A stretch of DNA of 64,000 nt from Polaribacter sargassicola (GTDB taxonomy: Bacteria > Bacteroidota > Bacteroidia > Flavobacteriales > Flavobacteriaceae). Where the stretch lies: assembly GCF_021991835.1 (NCBI RefSeq), contig NZ_JAHDAU010000007.1:124001-188000 (forward strand), in the 5' to 3' direction. The notes below the pieces were generated by a model that made no database searches, was not told the DNA's origin, and was given only the letters and a program-made list of their open reading frames with translations. Both the position numbers and the translations under genes were made by a program. Shown one piece after another: positions 1-8,206 of the stretch; the stretch's first letter is position 1; every line of letters starts with the position of its first letter.

Positions 1-1458
1 GTTCCAATGACCAGAATTATATCCAAAACTATTATCAAAAGTATAACCTGTATTTGGGTTATTAATATCATCAGAAATATTACTCATTTTTACTGAACCA
101 TCTGCATTATACTTACTGTTTTTAGTTTCTATATGCCAATCTAAAGCGGTAACATTAGCGTCTCTAAAACGTCCGTTTCTAGTAACATTTGTATTTATAA
201 GAGAAATTGTAGAGTTTTGGTTAAATTGTTGATCTAATACTAAAATGTTATAATTAGTAAAAGGCGAGATTACCTCTTTTCTAATATCACCAGTTTCATT
301 ATTAATAATTGTAGCTTCTGTTTTTTCTGTAATTGCATTAAAAATACCAATACCCAAACCACTTTTTGTTCTACCAGATACTTTTATGGCGTTTAACATA
401 TTTACTTTGCTAGGGTAATCTGTAATTTCTTCGTTACTATTTAGTGTTGATGAAACATTAAATTGATCTATAGGGTTAGAGCCGATTCTTCTAGAATAAA
501 AAAGGTTGGCAATATTAAATAGCTCGGTTCCTTCTGTAAAAAATTGTCTTTGCTCTGTAAACTGTTGTTCAAACGGACCTAGATTTAGTTCTACATCATC
601 AAAACCAACTTGGCTAAAATCAGGGATTAATGTAGCATCTAATGTAAAGTTATCTGTTAAACCATATTTTATGTCCATACCAACACTCCAATCATAATCT
701 GTATTTCCATCAAAAGTAGTTGCTGTTGCAGAAGCGTAAGGGTATAAATTTAAGCGAGTAGGAGGTTTTATGTTTTTAAAACCGGTAATTAAACCATCGT
801 ATTGTGTCCATCTACCTACAGAGTTGTCAATATGTGTCCAGGTATGTTGTGCATTTAATTTTTCTAACCTTCTATGAAAATTAAATCCCCAAGATTGTAT
901 GGGTCTGTTTGCAAAACGCAAAGCTCTGTAAGGAATTTTTATTTCTGCATTCCAACCTTTTTCATCAGTAGAAACAGCACTTTCCCAAACAGCACTCCAG
1001 TCAAAATCTTCATTACCGTTAGAAACTTTAGCATCACCTTGGTTTCCTGTAGCTTGTACTATAAATTCAAATGGGTTTTGGCCATCATCATTAGGGTTTA
1101 TAGTAACTAAAAAGAAATCTGCAATACTAAAATTATCTCTTGTAGAAAATTCTTTGGGTATTCCTTCAGGATCAGGATCATTCATTTGAGCAGAAATATA
1201 GATTGCATTATCATCATAAACTACTTTTACGGTAGTTTGATATTCTTTACTAACTACTTTACCATTAGATGGTCTAAGTTCAATAAAATCTGTAATTAAC
1301 TCTGCATTTTTCCAAGACTCATCGTTTAGATATCCGTCAATTTTTGGAGGTTTAGTTATTCTAGTGGTTTTAATTACTCTTCTATTTTTTTTACTCTGTG
1401 CATTTGTTTGTTTAATTGATAAAAAAACAACAATTAATAAAAAGGCTTTTTTAAACAT
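1..1458 (-). CDS. DUF5916 / CBM9-like-domain outer membrane protein (3' end cut by window)
   Basis: The minus strand reads open from an ATG at 1458 to the window edge, giving 486 visible residues without a stop. The protein begins with a signal peptide (MFKKAFLLIVV..., ending near NAQ at residue 21). A carbohydrate-binding-module-9-like region follows (about 38-205), opening with PKIDGYLNDESWKNAE. The rest looks like DUF5916, a predicted barrel region with motifs such as DFSQVGFDDVELN and FFTEGTELF. Members are usually 700-850 residues, so the missing part is C-terminal. This family is common in Bacteroidetes and is often labelled a hydrolase without biochemical proof. It diverges from sucC. 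The assignment rests on overall resemblance; substrate unknown. Confidence 0.82.
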   Translation of the reverse strand, partial: MFKKAFLLIVVFLSIKQTNAQSKKNRRVIKTTRITKPPKIDGYLNDESWKNAELITDFIELRPSNGKVVSKEYQTTVKVVYDDNAIYISAQMNDPDPEGIPKEFSTRDNFSIADFFLVTINPNDDGQNPFEFIVQATGNQGDAKVSNGNEDFDWSAVWESAVSTDEKGWNAEIKIPYRALRFANRPIQSWGFNFHRRLEKLNAQHTWTHIDNSVGRWTQYDGLITGFKNIKPPTRLNLYPYASATATTFDGNTDYDWSVGMDIKYGLTDNFTLDATLIPDFSQVGFDDVELNLGPFEQQFTEQRQFFTEGTELFNIANLFYSRRIGSNPIDQFNVSSTLNSNEEITDYPSKVNMLNAIKVSGRTKSGLGIGIFNAITEKTEATIINNETGDIRKEVISPFTNYNILVLDQQFNQNSTISLINTNVTRNGRFRDANVTALDWHIETKNSKYNADGSVKMSNISDDINNPNTGYTFDNSFGYNSGHWN

Positions 1459-1496
1459 GTAATTTTGGTTGATTAATAGTAAGATGTTGTTTGTGT

Positions 1497-1512
1497 TAAC
1501 TTGTTTAAGTTA
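1497..1512. promoter_or_regulatory. small inverted repeat upstream of the DUF5916 gene
   Basis: TAACTT-gttt-AAGTTA is a perfect 6-bp inverted repeat about 40 bp upstream of the DUF5916 start, in the 224-bp divergent region with sucC. It could be an operator or chance in AT-rich DNA. No regulator is assigned. Confidence 0.25.
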
Positions 1513-1651
1513 GTTAATACACCTACAAAGACTTTGGTAGAATTAAAATGTTACACTTTTTAAAAAATTAAACTTTTTATGTTAAAATGATAAATAAAAT
1601 GTATTAATAAATTTTTAATGAAAACTATGCGAAATTTTATATATGAATTTG

Positions 1652-1659
1652 TATTTTTG
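1652..1659 (+). promoter_or_regulatory. -7 box of the sucC promoter
   Basis: TATTTTTG matches the Bacteroidetes -7 consensus TAnnTTTG and lies 23 bp before the sucC ATG, which predicts a leader of about 17 nt. No convincing -33 TTTG is seen. Confidence 0.5.
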
Positions 1660-1682
1660 AATCCGTTAATAAAATTTTACAA

Positions 1683-2879
1683 ATGAATTTACACGAATAT
1701 CAAGGAAAAGAAATTTTAAACAGTTTTGGAGTTAGAATTCAACGAGGAATTGTTGCAAGTACTCCTGCTGAGGCAGTTGATGCTGCAAAAAAGCTTACAG
1801 AAGAAACTGGAACAGGTTGGCATGTAATTAAAGCTCAAGTACACGCAGGTGGTCGTGGAAAAGGTGGTGGTGTTAAGTTGGCAAAAAACTTAGACGAAGT
1901 AAAATCTATTTCTGATGATATTTTAGGAATGATGTTAGTTACGCCTCAAACATCTGCAGAAGGAAAATTAGTAAATCAGGTATTAATTGCTGAGGATGTA
2001 TATTATCCTGGTGATTCTGAACCAGATGAATATTATATGTCTGTTTTATTAAACAGAGCAACTGGTAAAAACATGATTATGTATTCTACAGAAGGTGGAA
2101 TGGATATTGAAACTGTTGCAGAAGAAACTCCACACTTAATTTTTACAGAAGAAATAGATCCTTTATTAGGGTTAATGCCTTTTCAAGCACGTAAAGTTGC
2201 TTTTAACTTAGGTTTATCTGGTGTAGCTTTTAAAGAAATGACAAAATTTGTTACTGCTTTATATACAGCTTACATTAAATCAGACTCTTCTATGTTTGAA
2301 ATTAACCCAGTATTAAAAACATCAGATTCTAAAATAATGGCTGTTGATGCTAAAGTATCTTTAGATGAAAATGCATTATACAGACATAAAGATTATGCAG
2401 CAATGCGTGATTTAAGAGAAGAAAACCCAATTGAAGTTGAAGCTAAAGCTGCTGGATTAAACTATGTAGATTTAGATGGAAACGTTGGATGTATGGTAAA
2501 CGGAGCTGGATTAGCAATGGGAACTATGGATTTAATTAAAGAATCTGGAGGAGAGCCAGCTAACTTTTTAGATGTTGGTGGTACTGCAGATGCTGCTAGA
2601 GTAGAAACTGCTTTTGGTATTATTTTAAAAGATCCAGAAGTTAAAGCTATTTTGGTAAATATCTTTGGTGGTATTGTACGTTGTGATAGAGTTGCACAAG
2701 GTGTTGTAGATGCATACAAAAATATGGGAGACAAAATTACTGTGCCTATTATTTGTAGATTACAAGGTACTAATGCAAAAGAAGCAAAAGAGTTAATTGA
2801 CAATTCTGGTATGGAAATTATTTCTGCTACAGAATTTCAAGAAGCTGCAGATAAAGTACAAGAAGTTTTAAGTGCTTAA
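1683..2879 (+). CDS. sucC: succinyl-CoA synthetase (ADP-forming) subunit beta
   Basis: This is the beta subunit of the TCA-cycle enzyme that makes ATP (or GTP) and succinate from succinyl-CoA. At 398 residues it has the family's usual length and the standard N-terminus MNLHEYQGKEIL. An ATP-grasp nucleotide-binding fold follows, with the glycine-rich segment VHAGGRGKGGGVKLAK near residue 54. The C-terminal CoA-ligase domain carries FLDVGGTADA and VNIFGGIVRCDRVA. The alpha subunit (sucD), which carries the phosphohistidine, is not next to it, so the gene stands alone here, bounded by its own promoter and a strong terminator. Confidence 0.97.
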   Translation: MNLHEYQGKEILNSFGVRIQRGIVASTPAEAVDAAKKLTEETGTGWHVIKAQVHAGGRGKGGGVKLAKNLDEVKSISDDILGMMLVTPQTSAEGKLVNQVLIAEDVYYPGDSEPDEYYMSVLLNRATGKNMIMYSTEGGMDIETVAEETPHLIFTEEIDPLLGLMPFQARKVAFNLGLSGVAFKEMTKFVTALYTAYIKSDSSMFEINPVLKTSDSKIMAVDAKVSLDENALYRHKDYAAMRDLREENPIEVEAKAAGLNYVDLDGNVGCMVNGAGLAMGTMDLIKESGGEPANFLDVGGTADAARVETAFGIILKDPEVKAILVNIFGGIVRCDRVAQGVVDAYKNMGDKITVPIICRLQGTNAKEAKELIDNSGMEIISATEFQEAADKVQEVLSA

Positions 2880-2905
2880 TTTGTAACTTACAATTACATT
2901 ATATT

Positions 2906-2935
2906 AAAAGCCTCGCAATTTGCGAGGCTTTTTTT
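2906..2935 (+). terminator. rho-independent terminator of sucC
   Basis: The perfect stem AAGCCTCGCA / TGCGAGGCTT, with a short loop and a run of seven or more T, starts 27 bp after the sucC stop. Its GC-rich AGCCTC core recurs in the terminator at 46058-46090. Confidence 0.92.
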
Positions 2936-3013
2936 GTTTCTAGTTTTTAAGTAAGATTAGCATTTGCGTTCACTTTTTAATGTTATGCGTTAATAACAAC
3001 GTTTCTTATCCTG

Positions 3014-3021
3014 TAGTTTTG
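3014..3021 (+). promoter_or_regulatory. -7 box of the Old Yellow Enzyme gene
   Basis: TAGTTTTG matches TAnnTTTG. It places the transcript start near 3027, downstream of the in-frame ATG at 2980, and so decides the start codon in favour of 3046. Confidence 0.5.
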
Positions 3022-3045
3022 TGTAAATCAAAAAAACAAAATACA

Positions 3046-4155
3046 ATGGATACAGATTTTATTTTGCAACCATTTAATAATATAGATGGATTGCATTTAA
3101 GTAATAGAGTAGTAATGGCGCCTATGACAAGAAGTAGAGCTAATAATGAAGAGAGAAAACCAACAGAAGAATTAGAAGCATTGTATTATAAGCAAAGAGC
3201 TTCGGCTGGATTAATTATTACAGAAGGATCTCAAGTTTCTAAAAAAGCTATTGGATATATAAATACACCAGGAATACATTCTAAAGCTCAGGTAGAAGGT
3301 TGGAAAAAAGTAACTGAAAACGTGCATGAGCAAGGAGGTAAAATTTTTATACAATTATGGCATGTAGGTAGAATTTCTCATCCAGATTTTCATAACGGAG
3401 AGTTACCACTTGCACCTTCTGCATTAAACCCAAATACAGAAGTATATACTGCAGAAGGTCGTAAAAATACTGTTACGCCTAAAGCAATGACTCAAGAAGA
3501 GATTAATCAAACAATATTAGATTTTAAAAATGCAGCTAAAAATGCAATAGAAGCTGGTTTTGATGGAGTAGAAATTCATTCTTCTAACGGATATTTATTT
3601 CATCAGTTTTTTAATAGAACCTCTAATAAAAGAACCGATAAATATGGAGGAAGTATAGAAAATAGAGCTCGCTTTTTCTTTGAAGTTTTAGATGCTGTAA
3701 AAGAAGTTTTACCAGAGCAGAAAATAGGAGCAAGGTTTAACCCGTCTCTAAATAATATTTTTGGGATGGAAATGGATGAAGAAACCATACCAACATTTGA
3801 ATATATCATCAAAAAATTAAACGATTATAACTTGGCTTACATTCATTTATCAGAACCTTTTAATGATGTTTCAGATATACCTTATGCCGTAACCAATATT
3901 GCAGAGCATTTTAGACCAATCTATAACGGTACAATAATTATTAATTCAGGTTTTGATAAAGAATCTGCAAATAAAGTTATAAAAGAAGGTAATGCAGATT
4001 TAGTAGCTTTTGGTAAACCTTATATTTCTAATCCGGATTTAGTAAAGCGTTTTAAATATAATGTAGCATTAACCGAATGGAATGAAGAAACTTTTTACAC
4101 TCCAGGAAAAAAAGGATATGTAGATTATTCAAAATCAAAAATAGTACCTGTATAA
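3046..4155 (+). CDS. alkene reductase, Old Yellow Enzyme family (NemA-like)
   Basis: A flavin-dependent ene-reductase that uses NAD(P)H to reduce activated C=C bonds in electrophiles such as N-ethylmaleimide, enones or nitro-esters. The 369-residue TIM barrel shows the OYE landmarks: VMAPMTRSRA near the N-terminus, IQLWHVGRISH, the substrate-binding pair in EIHSSNGYLFHQFFN (His and Asn three apart), and SNKRTDKYGGSIENRARF. The in-frame ATG at 2980 would add 22 residues, but it lies before the -7 box and the added peptide does not look like this family. The following genes encode a peroxiredoxin and an HPF-like protein, which suggests an oxidative or electrophile stress group. Physiological substrate unknown. 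Confidence 0.92.
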   Translation: MDTDFILQPFNNIDGLHLSNRVVMAPMTRSRANNEERKPTEELEALYYKQRASAGLIITEGSQVSKKAIGYINTPGIHSKAQVEGWKKVTENVHEQGGKIFIQLWHVGRISHPDFHNGELPLAPSALNPNTEVYTAEGRKNTVTPKAMTQEEINQTILDFKNAAKNAIEAGFDGVEIHSSNGYLFHQFFNRTSNKRTDKYGGSIENRARFFFEVLDAVKEVLPEQKIGARFNPSLNNIFGMEMDEETIPTFEYIIKKLNDYNLAYIHLSEPFNDVSDIPYAVTNIAEHFRPIYNGTIIINSGFDKESANKVIKEGNADLVAFGKPYISNPDLVKRFKYNVALTEWNEETFYTPGKKGYVDYSKSKIVPV

Positions 4156-4160
4156 ACTTG

Positions 4161-4188
4161 TTGCAAATAGTCTTAAAAAACAATTTTG
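4161..4188 (+). promoter_or_regulatory. probable promoter of the peroxiredoxin-like gene
   Basis: TTG at 4161-4163, a 17-bp spacer and CAATTTTG at 4181-4188 fit the Bacteroidetes -33/-7 layout with one mismatch in the -7 box (C for T). Confidence 0.42.
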
Positions 4189-4221
4189 TAATTATTATTA
4201 ACAATTAAAAAAAATCATAAA

Positions 4222-4731
4222 ATGATTAAACCAACACAGAAAGCACCCAATTTAAAGATAAATTTAGTAAACGGAAAAGTATGGAATTTAGAAGACCAAA
4301 ATCCAGAAAATTTCACTTTAGTTTTATTTTACAGAGGAAAACACTGTCCTGTTTGTAAAATGCAATTAGAAGATTTAGAAAAGAAAATGAAAGACTTTTC
4401 AGAAAGAGGAGTAAATGTAATTGCAGTAAGTGTAAATACGGAAGAAGTTGCTAAAGAAACTCATGAAAAATGGGATATAAAAAATGTACCTTTAGGATAC
4501 GGATTATCTATTGATGAAGGTAGAAAATGGGGATTATTAGTAAGTAATGCTATTTCTGATAAAGAACCAGAACAGTTTGTAGAACCAGGCTTATTTATAT
4601 TAGATAAAGAAGGTAAGATTTATTGGGAATCTATACAATCTATGCCATTTGGTAGACCAGAATTTAAAGATGTTTTAAAAGGAATAGATTATATTTTAAA
4701 AGAAGGTTACCCAGCAAGAGGAGGAGCTTAA
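4222..4731 (+). CDS. peroxiredoxin-like (AhpC/TSA-type redoxin) family protein
   Basis: A 169-residue cytoplasmic thioredoxin-fold protein without a signal peptide. The active-site region FYRGKHCPVCKMQLEDL carries a CxxC pair (Cys42 and Cys45), as in the AhpC-TSA-like group called peroxiredoxin-like rather than classical 2-Cys peroxiredoxins. The downstream part, GLFILDKEGKIYWESIQSMPFGRP, matches the redoxin core. It probably reduces peroxides or disulfides, but donor and substrate cannot be told from sequence. It follows the Old Yellow Enzyme gene by 66 bp and may be co-transcribed in part. Confidence 0.85.
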   Translation: MIKPTQKAPNLKINLVNGKVWNLEDQNPENFTLVLFYRGKHCPVCKMQLEDLEKKMKDFSERGVNVIAVSVNTEEVAKETHEKWDIKNVPLGYGLSIDEGRKWGLLVSNAISDKEPEQFVEPGLFILDKEGKIYWESIQSMPFGRPEFKDVLKGIDYILKEGYPARGGA

Positions 4732-4772
4732 TAAAATACTTAGTCTATTTATAAACTTTAAAATTTAGTATT

Positions 4773-5078
4773 ATGGAAATTAATTTTGAATACAAAGATG
4801 TAACGGTAAGTGATCTTTTAGAACTATATACAATTGAAAAATTAAATGATTTAGACAAAAAATATAATTTTTTAATTAGTGCAGATGTTTATTTTAAAAC
4901 AGAAAATACAACTTCAGATGAAACAGGATTGATTTGCGGTATCCGTATTTATGGAAACGGAATTACCTTTTTTGCAGAATCTAATAAAGATAATTTTGAA
5001 AATGCGGTATCAGAAACTGTTCATCAATTAGAGCCGCAGCTCAAGAAAAAGAAAAGTAAATTATTATCACATTATTAA
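4773..5078 (+). CDS. short HPF/RaiA-like (S30AE family) protein
   Basis: A 101-residue protein resembling the N-terminal domain of ribosome hibernation and stress factors (sigma-54 modulation/S30EA family). It begins MEINFEYKDVTVSDLLELYTIEKL, followed by alternating strands, and ends in a helix rich in Lys (LEPQLKKKKSKLLSHY). The C-terminal dimerisation domain of long HPF is absent, so it belongs with the short form. By family it would bind the 30S decoding centre when growth slows. Its place after two redox genes, 41 bp downstream of the peroxiredoxin-like gene and before a terminator, fits a stress role. Assignment is by fold pattern. Confidence 0.75.
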   Translation: MEINFEYKDVTVSDLLELYTIEKLNDLDKKYNFLISADVYFKTENTTSDETGLICGIRIYGNGITFFAESNKDNFENAVSETVHQLEPQLKKKKSKLLSHY

Positions 5079-5082
5079 CAAA

Positions 5083-5117
5083 AAAGAAGCCATCATTTAT
5101 TTGATGGTTTTTTTTTT
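5083..5117 (+). terminator. rho-independent terminator after the HPF-like gene
   Basis: CCATCA at 5090-5095 pairs with TGATGG at 5102-5107, followed by about nine T and preceded by an A-rich tract that extends the stem. Confidence 0.85.
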
Positions 5118-5192
5118 GAAAGGCTATAATTATTTAAGAATAATAGATATGAATAACATTTCAATTTATAAGATTTTTTGTTCAAAAAATAA

Positions 5193-5212
5193 ATGAATGA
5201 ATATTTATTCAT
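5193..5212. promoter_or_regulatory. near-perfect palindrome, candidate operator of the TetR regulator
   Basis: ATGAATGAATATTTATTCAT is a 20-bp inverted repeat with a single mismatched pair. It directly abuts and overlaps by one base the -7 box of the tetR-family gene, where a bound repressor would block polymerase. TetR-family repressors commonly bind such dyads in front of their own operon; that this site is used here is inference. Confidence 0.6.
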
Positions 5213-5219
5213 AAATTTG
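5212..5219 (+). promoter_or_regulatory. -7 box of the efflux operon promoter
   Basis: TAAATTTG matches TAnnTTTG, 19 bp before the TetR-family ATG and immediately after the palindrome at 5193-5212. No clear -33 element. Confidence 0.52.
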
Positions 5220-5238
5220 TATTCCAAAATAATAATAG

Positions 5239-5823
5239 ATGGCTCGTAAAATTGATGAAGATAAAATAGCAAGAATTAAAGAAGCAACAATGCAAACAAT
5301 TGTAGAAAAAGGTATAGAATCTACAACAATAGCAATGATTGCCAAAAATGCCAATGTAAGCGGTGGTTATTTGTACAGAACTTATGCTGGTAAACAAGAG
5401 TTAATTAATGAAATGTATCATGATAAAGTAAATTCTGTTTACAAAGAATTAGAAAATTTGTTGTCTTTAAATAAAACTAGCATAAAACCATTAATAGAAA
5501 CATTTATAAAAAATAGAATTACTTATTTTTTAGATAATCCAAATGCTTCTAAGTTTTTTTATCAATTACTACACAATGAGAATTTTTTTGCATCAGAAGA
5601 AATTAAAGTAAAAAGTGCTGAGTTGATGCAGAGTATTAAAAGTATTGGAGTTAAATCTGGTGAAATATCAAAAGATACTACTGTTTATCAACTACATTAT
5701 CACATTTTGGTATACGCTGTAGACTATATAAACTTTACAAGAAGAAATATTTTTGAAGAACAAGAAGTAACTATAAATGATGTTAAGAAGTTAACCGAAA
5801 ATATTTTAAATATTTTAAAATAA
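5239..5823 (+). CDS. TetR/AcrR family transcriptional regulator
   Basis: A 194-residue one-component repressor. The N-terminal helix-turn-helix spans about residues 25-55 (TTIAMIAKNANVSGGYLYR), with the typical tail KQELINEMY after the recognition helix. The rest is an all-helical ligand-binding and dimerisation domain, too variable to predict a ligand. It is the first gene of the export operon: its stop codon directly precedes the TolC-like start. A palindrome sits in its promoter. It most likely represses its own operon and is released by an exported compound. Confidence 0.9.
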   Translation: MARKIDEDKIARIKEATMQTIVEKGIESTTIAMIAKNANVSGGYLYRTYAGKQELINEMYHDKVNSVYKELENLLSLNKTSIKPLIETFIKNRITYFLDNPNASKFFYQLLHNENFFASEEIKVKSAELMQSIKSIGVKSGEISKDTTVYQLHYHILVYAVDYINFTRRNIFEEQEVTINDVKKLTENILNILK

Positions 5824-7206
5824 ATGAAAATCAATTTAAATTTTAATTCGATGAAATTGAACAAGGTAAATATAAAAATATTCTTGTTTTTATGTTTTAT
5901 AACAACGCTTTCTAATGCACAAAACATAACTTTAAAAGAAGCTTATAATTTGATGTTGTCTAAAAATGGAGAAGCAAAAGCTTCTAGTTTTGAGGTAAAA
6001 GCAATGGAAGAAGAACATAAAGCAACAAAAGGTTTACGCTTACCAACTATTGGGGTTTCTGGTACATATATGCATTTAGATAATGATATTACAGTAGATT
6101 TAAATGAAGAAAGAAACATGGTTGGTGGTTTATTAAGTATTACAAATCCGGCAGATGTTTTAGGTGATTGGAATTTTGAGTTACAAGAAAAAAACTTAGG
6201 GTTTGCAACAGCAGATATATCGATGCCAATTTTTGCTGGAGGAAAAATTAATGCAGCAACAAAAGCATCAGAAATAAAATTAGCAATAACAGAAACAAAA
6301 CATAAAATTAAAGAGGATGAATTAACTATAAACCTAATCAACTACTTTTTTAAATTAAAATTAGCGCAAGAAGCTGTTAAGTTAAGACAAGATGTTTATA
6401 ACGTTATTTTGCTACATAATGATCAAGCAAATAAACTTTTTAAAAACGGATTAATTCCGGAAGTAGAAACTTTAAATGCCAAAGTGGCTTTGTCTAATGC
6501 CAAAAGAGAATTGTTAGGTGCAGAAAAAGATGTAGAATTAGCTAAAACTGCTGTTAAAAATTTAATAGGCATAAACTCTTTAGAAGGATTAAAAAGCAAT
6601 TTTAATAAACCAACAATTGTAAAGTCTGTAGAAGAATTTAAAGAAGAAATGTTAACCGAAAACAATCAGTTAAAAACAATTGAAAAGAATCAAGAATTAG
6701 CAGGTATAGGTTTAAAAGTAGAAAAGAGCGATTATTTTCCGAAAGTAGGTATTTCTGGTACTTATATATTAGGTACAGATAATTTACCACTTGTAGATAC
6801 AAAATGGTTTGTTGGTCTTGGTGTAGAGTGGGAAATTTTTAATGGTTTTCAAAGAGAGCATAAGATAAAAGCATCTAAATATAAAATTTCTCAAGTAGAA
6901 CAATTTGATAAACAAGCACGATTAAATTTAAGTACTTATACAGAAAAATTGTACAATACAATGCAAAAAGAACTAGAACAGTACGAAAGTTTAAATGCTG
7001 ATGAAGAATTTGCAAAGAAATTAAAGTTTATGAGAACGCGTGCTTTTGAAGAAGGAACCGGAACTTCTTTAGAAGTAGTAGATGCAACTTTAAAACTATC
7101 AGAAATTAAAATTCATAAAATAAAAGCTTTGTGTGAGTATAATATAGCTTACGGAGAGTTAATGGTACTTACAGGTAAAACAAGATCTTTCTTAAATCAA
7201 AATTAA
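5824..7206 (+). CDS. TolC family outer membrane efflux channel
   Basis: A 460-residue outer-membrane channel component (OEP family) that would link an inner-membrane exporter to the exterior. It has a signal peptide (IKIFLFLCFITTLSNAQ) and two homologous helical/beta repeats; ISMPIFAGGKINAATKASE and WEIFNGFQREHKIKASKY are the equivalent strand-turn segments of each half. The ATG at 5824 abuts the tetR stop; an in-frame ATG at 5851 would give a more usual signal-peptide length (451 residues total), and both are plausible. The adaptor gene follows after 7 bp, so the genes form one operon. Confidence 0.9.
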   Translation: MKINLNFNSMKLNKVNIKIFLFLCFITTLSNAQNITLKEAYNLMLSKNGEAKASSFEVKAMEEEHKATKGLRLPTIGVSGTYMHLDNDITVDLNEERNMVGGLLSITNPADVLGDWNFELQEKNLGFATADISMPIFAGGKINAATKASEIKLAITETKHKIKEDELTINLINYFFKLKLAQEAVKLRQDVYNVILLHNDQANKLFKNGLIPEVETLNAKVALSNAKRELLGAEKDVELAKTAVKNLIGINSLEGLKSNFNKPTIVKSVEEFKEEMLTENNQLKTIEKNQELAGIGLKVEKSDYFPKVGISGTYILGTDNLPLVDTKWFVGLGVEWEIFNGFQREHKIKASKYKISQVEQFDKQARLNLSTYTEKLYNTMQKELEQYESLNADEEFAKKLKFMRTRAFEEGTGTSLEVVDATLKLSEIKIHKIKALCEYNIAYGELMVLTGKTRSFLNQN

Positions 7207-7213
7207 TATAAAA

Positions 7214-8206
7214 ATGAGAAATCCAAAATTTATAAAATCATTAATAGGTATTGTAATTATTGCAACTTTAGTACTTACAGGTATATGGTTTATAACAAAG
7301 CATAAAGCAATTATTTTACAAGGTAGAATAGAGGCCAAAGAAATTTACTTGTCTTCTAAATTGCCTACACGTATTAATTCTTTTGAAGTAAAAGAAGGAG
7401 AAAGTGTAAAAAAAGGACAATTATTAGCAACACTCTCTAGTCCAGAAATAATGGCAAAAGAGCAACAAGCTTTGGCTTTAAGAGAGGCTGCAAATGCTCA
7501 AAAAAATAAAGCACAAAATGGTGCAAGAGCAGAAGAGATTAGAGGAGCAAAAAGTGTTTACGAAAAAGCAACTGCAGCTGTAAATGTTATGAATAAGACT
7601 TACACAAGAATAGAAAATTTATATAAAGATGGTGTAGTTTCAGAACAAAAAAGAGATGAGGTTTTTGCAAAAAGAGAAGTTGCATTAAAAGACCAAGAAG
7701 CTGCATTAAGTGTTTATCAAATGGCTAAAAAAGGTGCTAGAAACGAAGATATAGAAGCAGCAACAGCAATGGTTAAACAAGCAGATGGAGCTCTAATAGA
7801 ACTAGAAGGTTATAAAAACGAAAGAAATATTATTGCACCAATTGATGCTGAGGTTCTTAATTTTTTACCAGAAGAAGGAGAGTTAATTGGTGCTGGTTAT
7901 CCAGTGGCACACTTGGTAGATTTATCTAATAGCTATGCTATTATAAATGTAAAAGAAACAAGTCTTTTTAATTTTAAAAAGGATCAAACTTTTATGGCTA
8001 CAATTCCGGCTTTAAATAATAAAGAAGTAGAATTTAAAATTTATTATATAGCTGCTTTAGGTGATTATGCTACTTGGAATGCTGCAAAAGCCACCGGAGA
8101 TTTTGATATTAGAACTTTTGAAATTAAAGCATCACCAGTAACAAAAGATGTAGAATTAAGACCAGGAATGAGTATTCTAATCGATTATTCTCAATTTAAT
8201 GAGTAA
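7214..8206 (+). CDS. HlyD family membrane fusion (periplasmic adaptor) protein
   Basis: A 330-residue adaptor that would bridge inner-membrane permeases and the TolC-like channel. One N-terminal membrane anchor (about 9-28) is followed by the first half of a biotinyl-lipoyl-like domain (IEAKEIYLSSKLPTRINSFEVKEGESVKKGQLLATLSSPE). A long coiled-coil hairpin follows (about 75-195, repeats such as KNKAQNGARAEEIRGA). The second half of the lipoyl domain (IIAPIDAEVLNFLPEEGELIGAG) and a beta-barrel end complete it. It resembles the YbhG/EmrA-type adaptors of ABC-2 export systems. It overlaps the next gene by 8 bp. Confidence 0.92.
   Translation: MRNPKFIKSLIGIVIIATLVLTGIWFITKHKAIILQGRIEAKEIYLSSKLPTRINSFEVKEGESVKKGQLLATLSSPEIMAKEQQALALREAANAQKNKAQNGARAEEIRGAKSVYEKATAAVNVMNKTYTRIENLYKDGVVSEQKRDEVFAKREVALKDQEAALSVYQMAKKGARNEDIEAATAMVKQADGALIELEGYKNERNIIAPIDAEVLNFLPEEGELIGAGYPVAHLVDLSNSYAIINVKETSLFNFKKDQTFMATIPALNNKEVEFKIYYIAALGDYATWNAAKATGDFDIRTFEIKASPVTKDVELRPGMSILIDYSQFNE

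Noticed and set aside
506-1110. Two short plus-strand reading frames (506-697 and 874-1110)
   Set aside because: Both lie antisense within the DUF5916 coding region, which has a clear signal peptide and domains; they are shadows.
1497-1682. Riboswitch or regulatory RNA in the DUF5916-sucC spacer
   Set aside because: Only one 6-bp dyad and a promoter box are visible; no multi-stem structure or known aptamer core was found.
2980-3045. Upstream in-frame ATG extending the Old Yellow Enzyme by 22 residues
   Set aside because: It lies before the -7 box at 3014-3021, and the extension does not resemble the family start; 3046 is preferred.
5824-5850. Treating the 9-residue extension of the TolC-like protein as wrong
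   Set aside because: Both ATGs (5824 and 5851) remain possible: the first abuts the tetR stop and has an A-rich upstream region, the second gives a neater signal peptide, so neither can be excluded.
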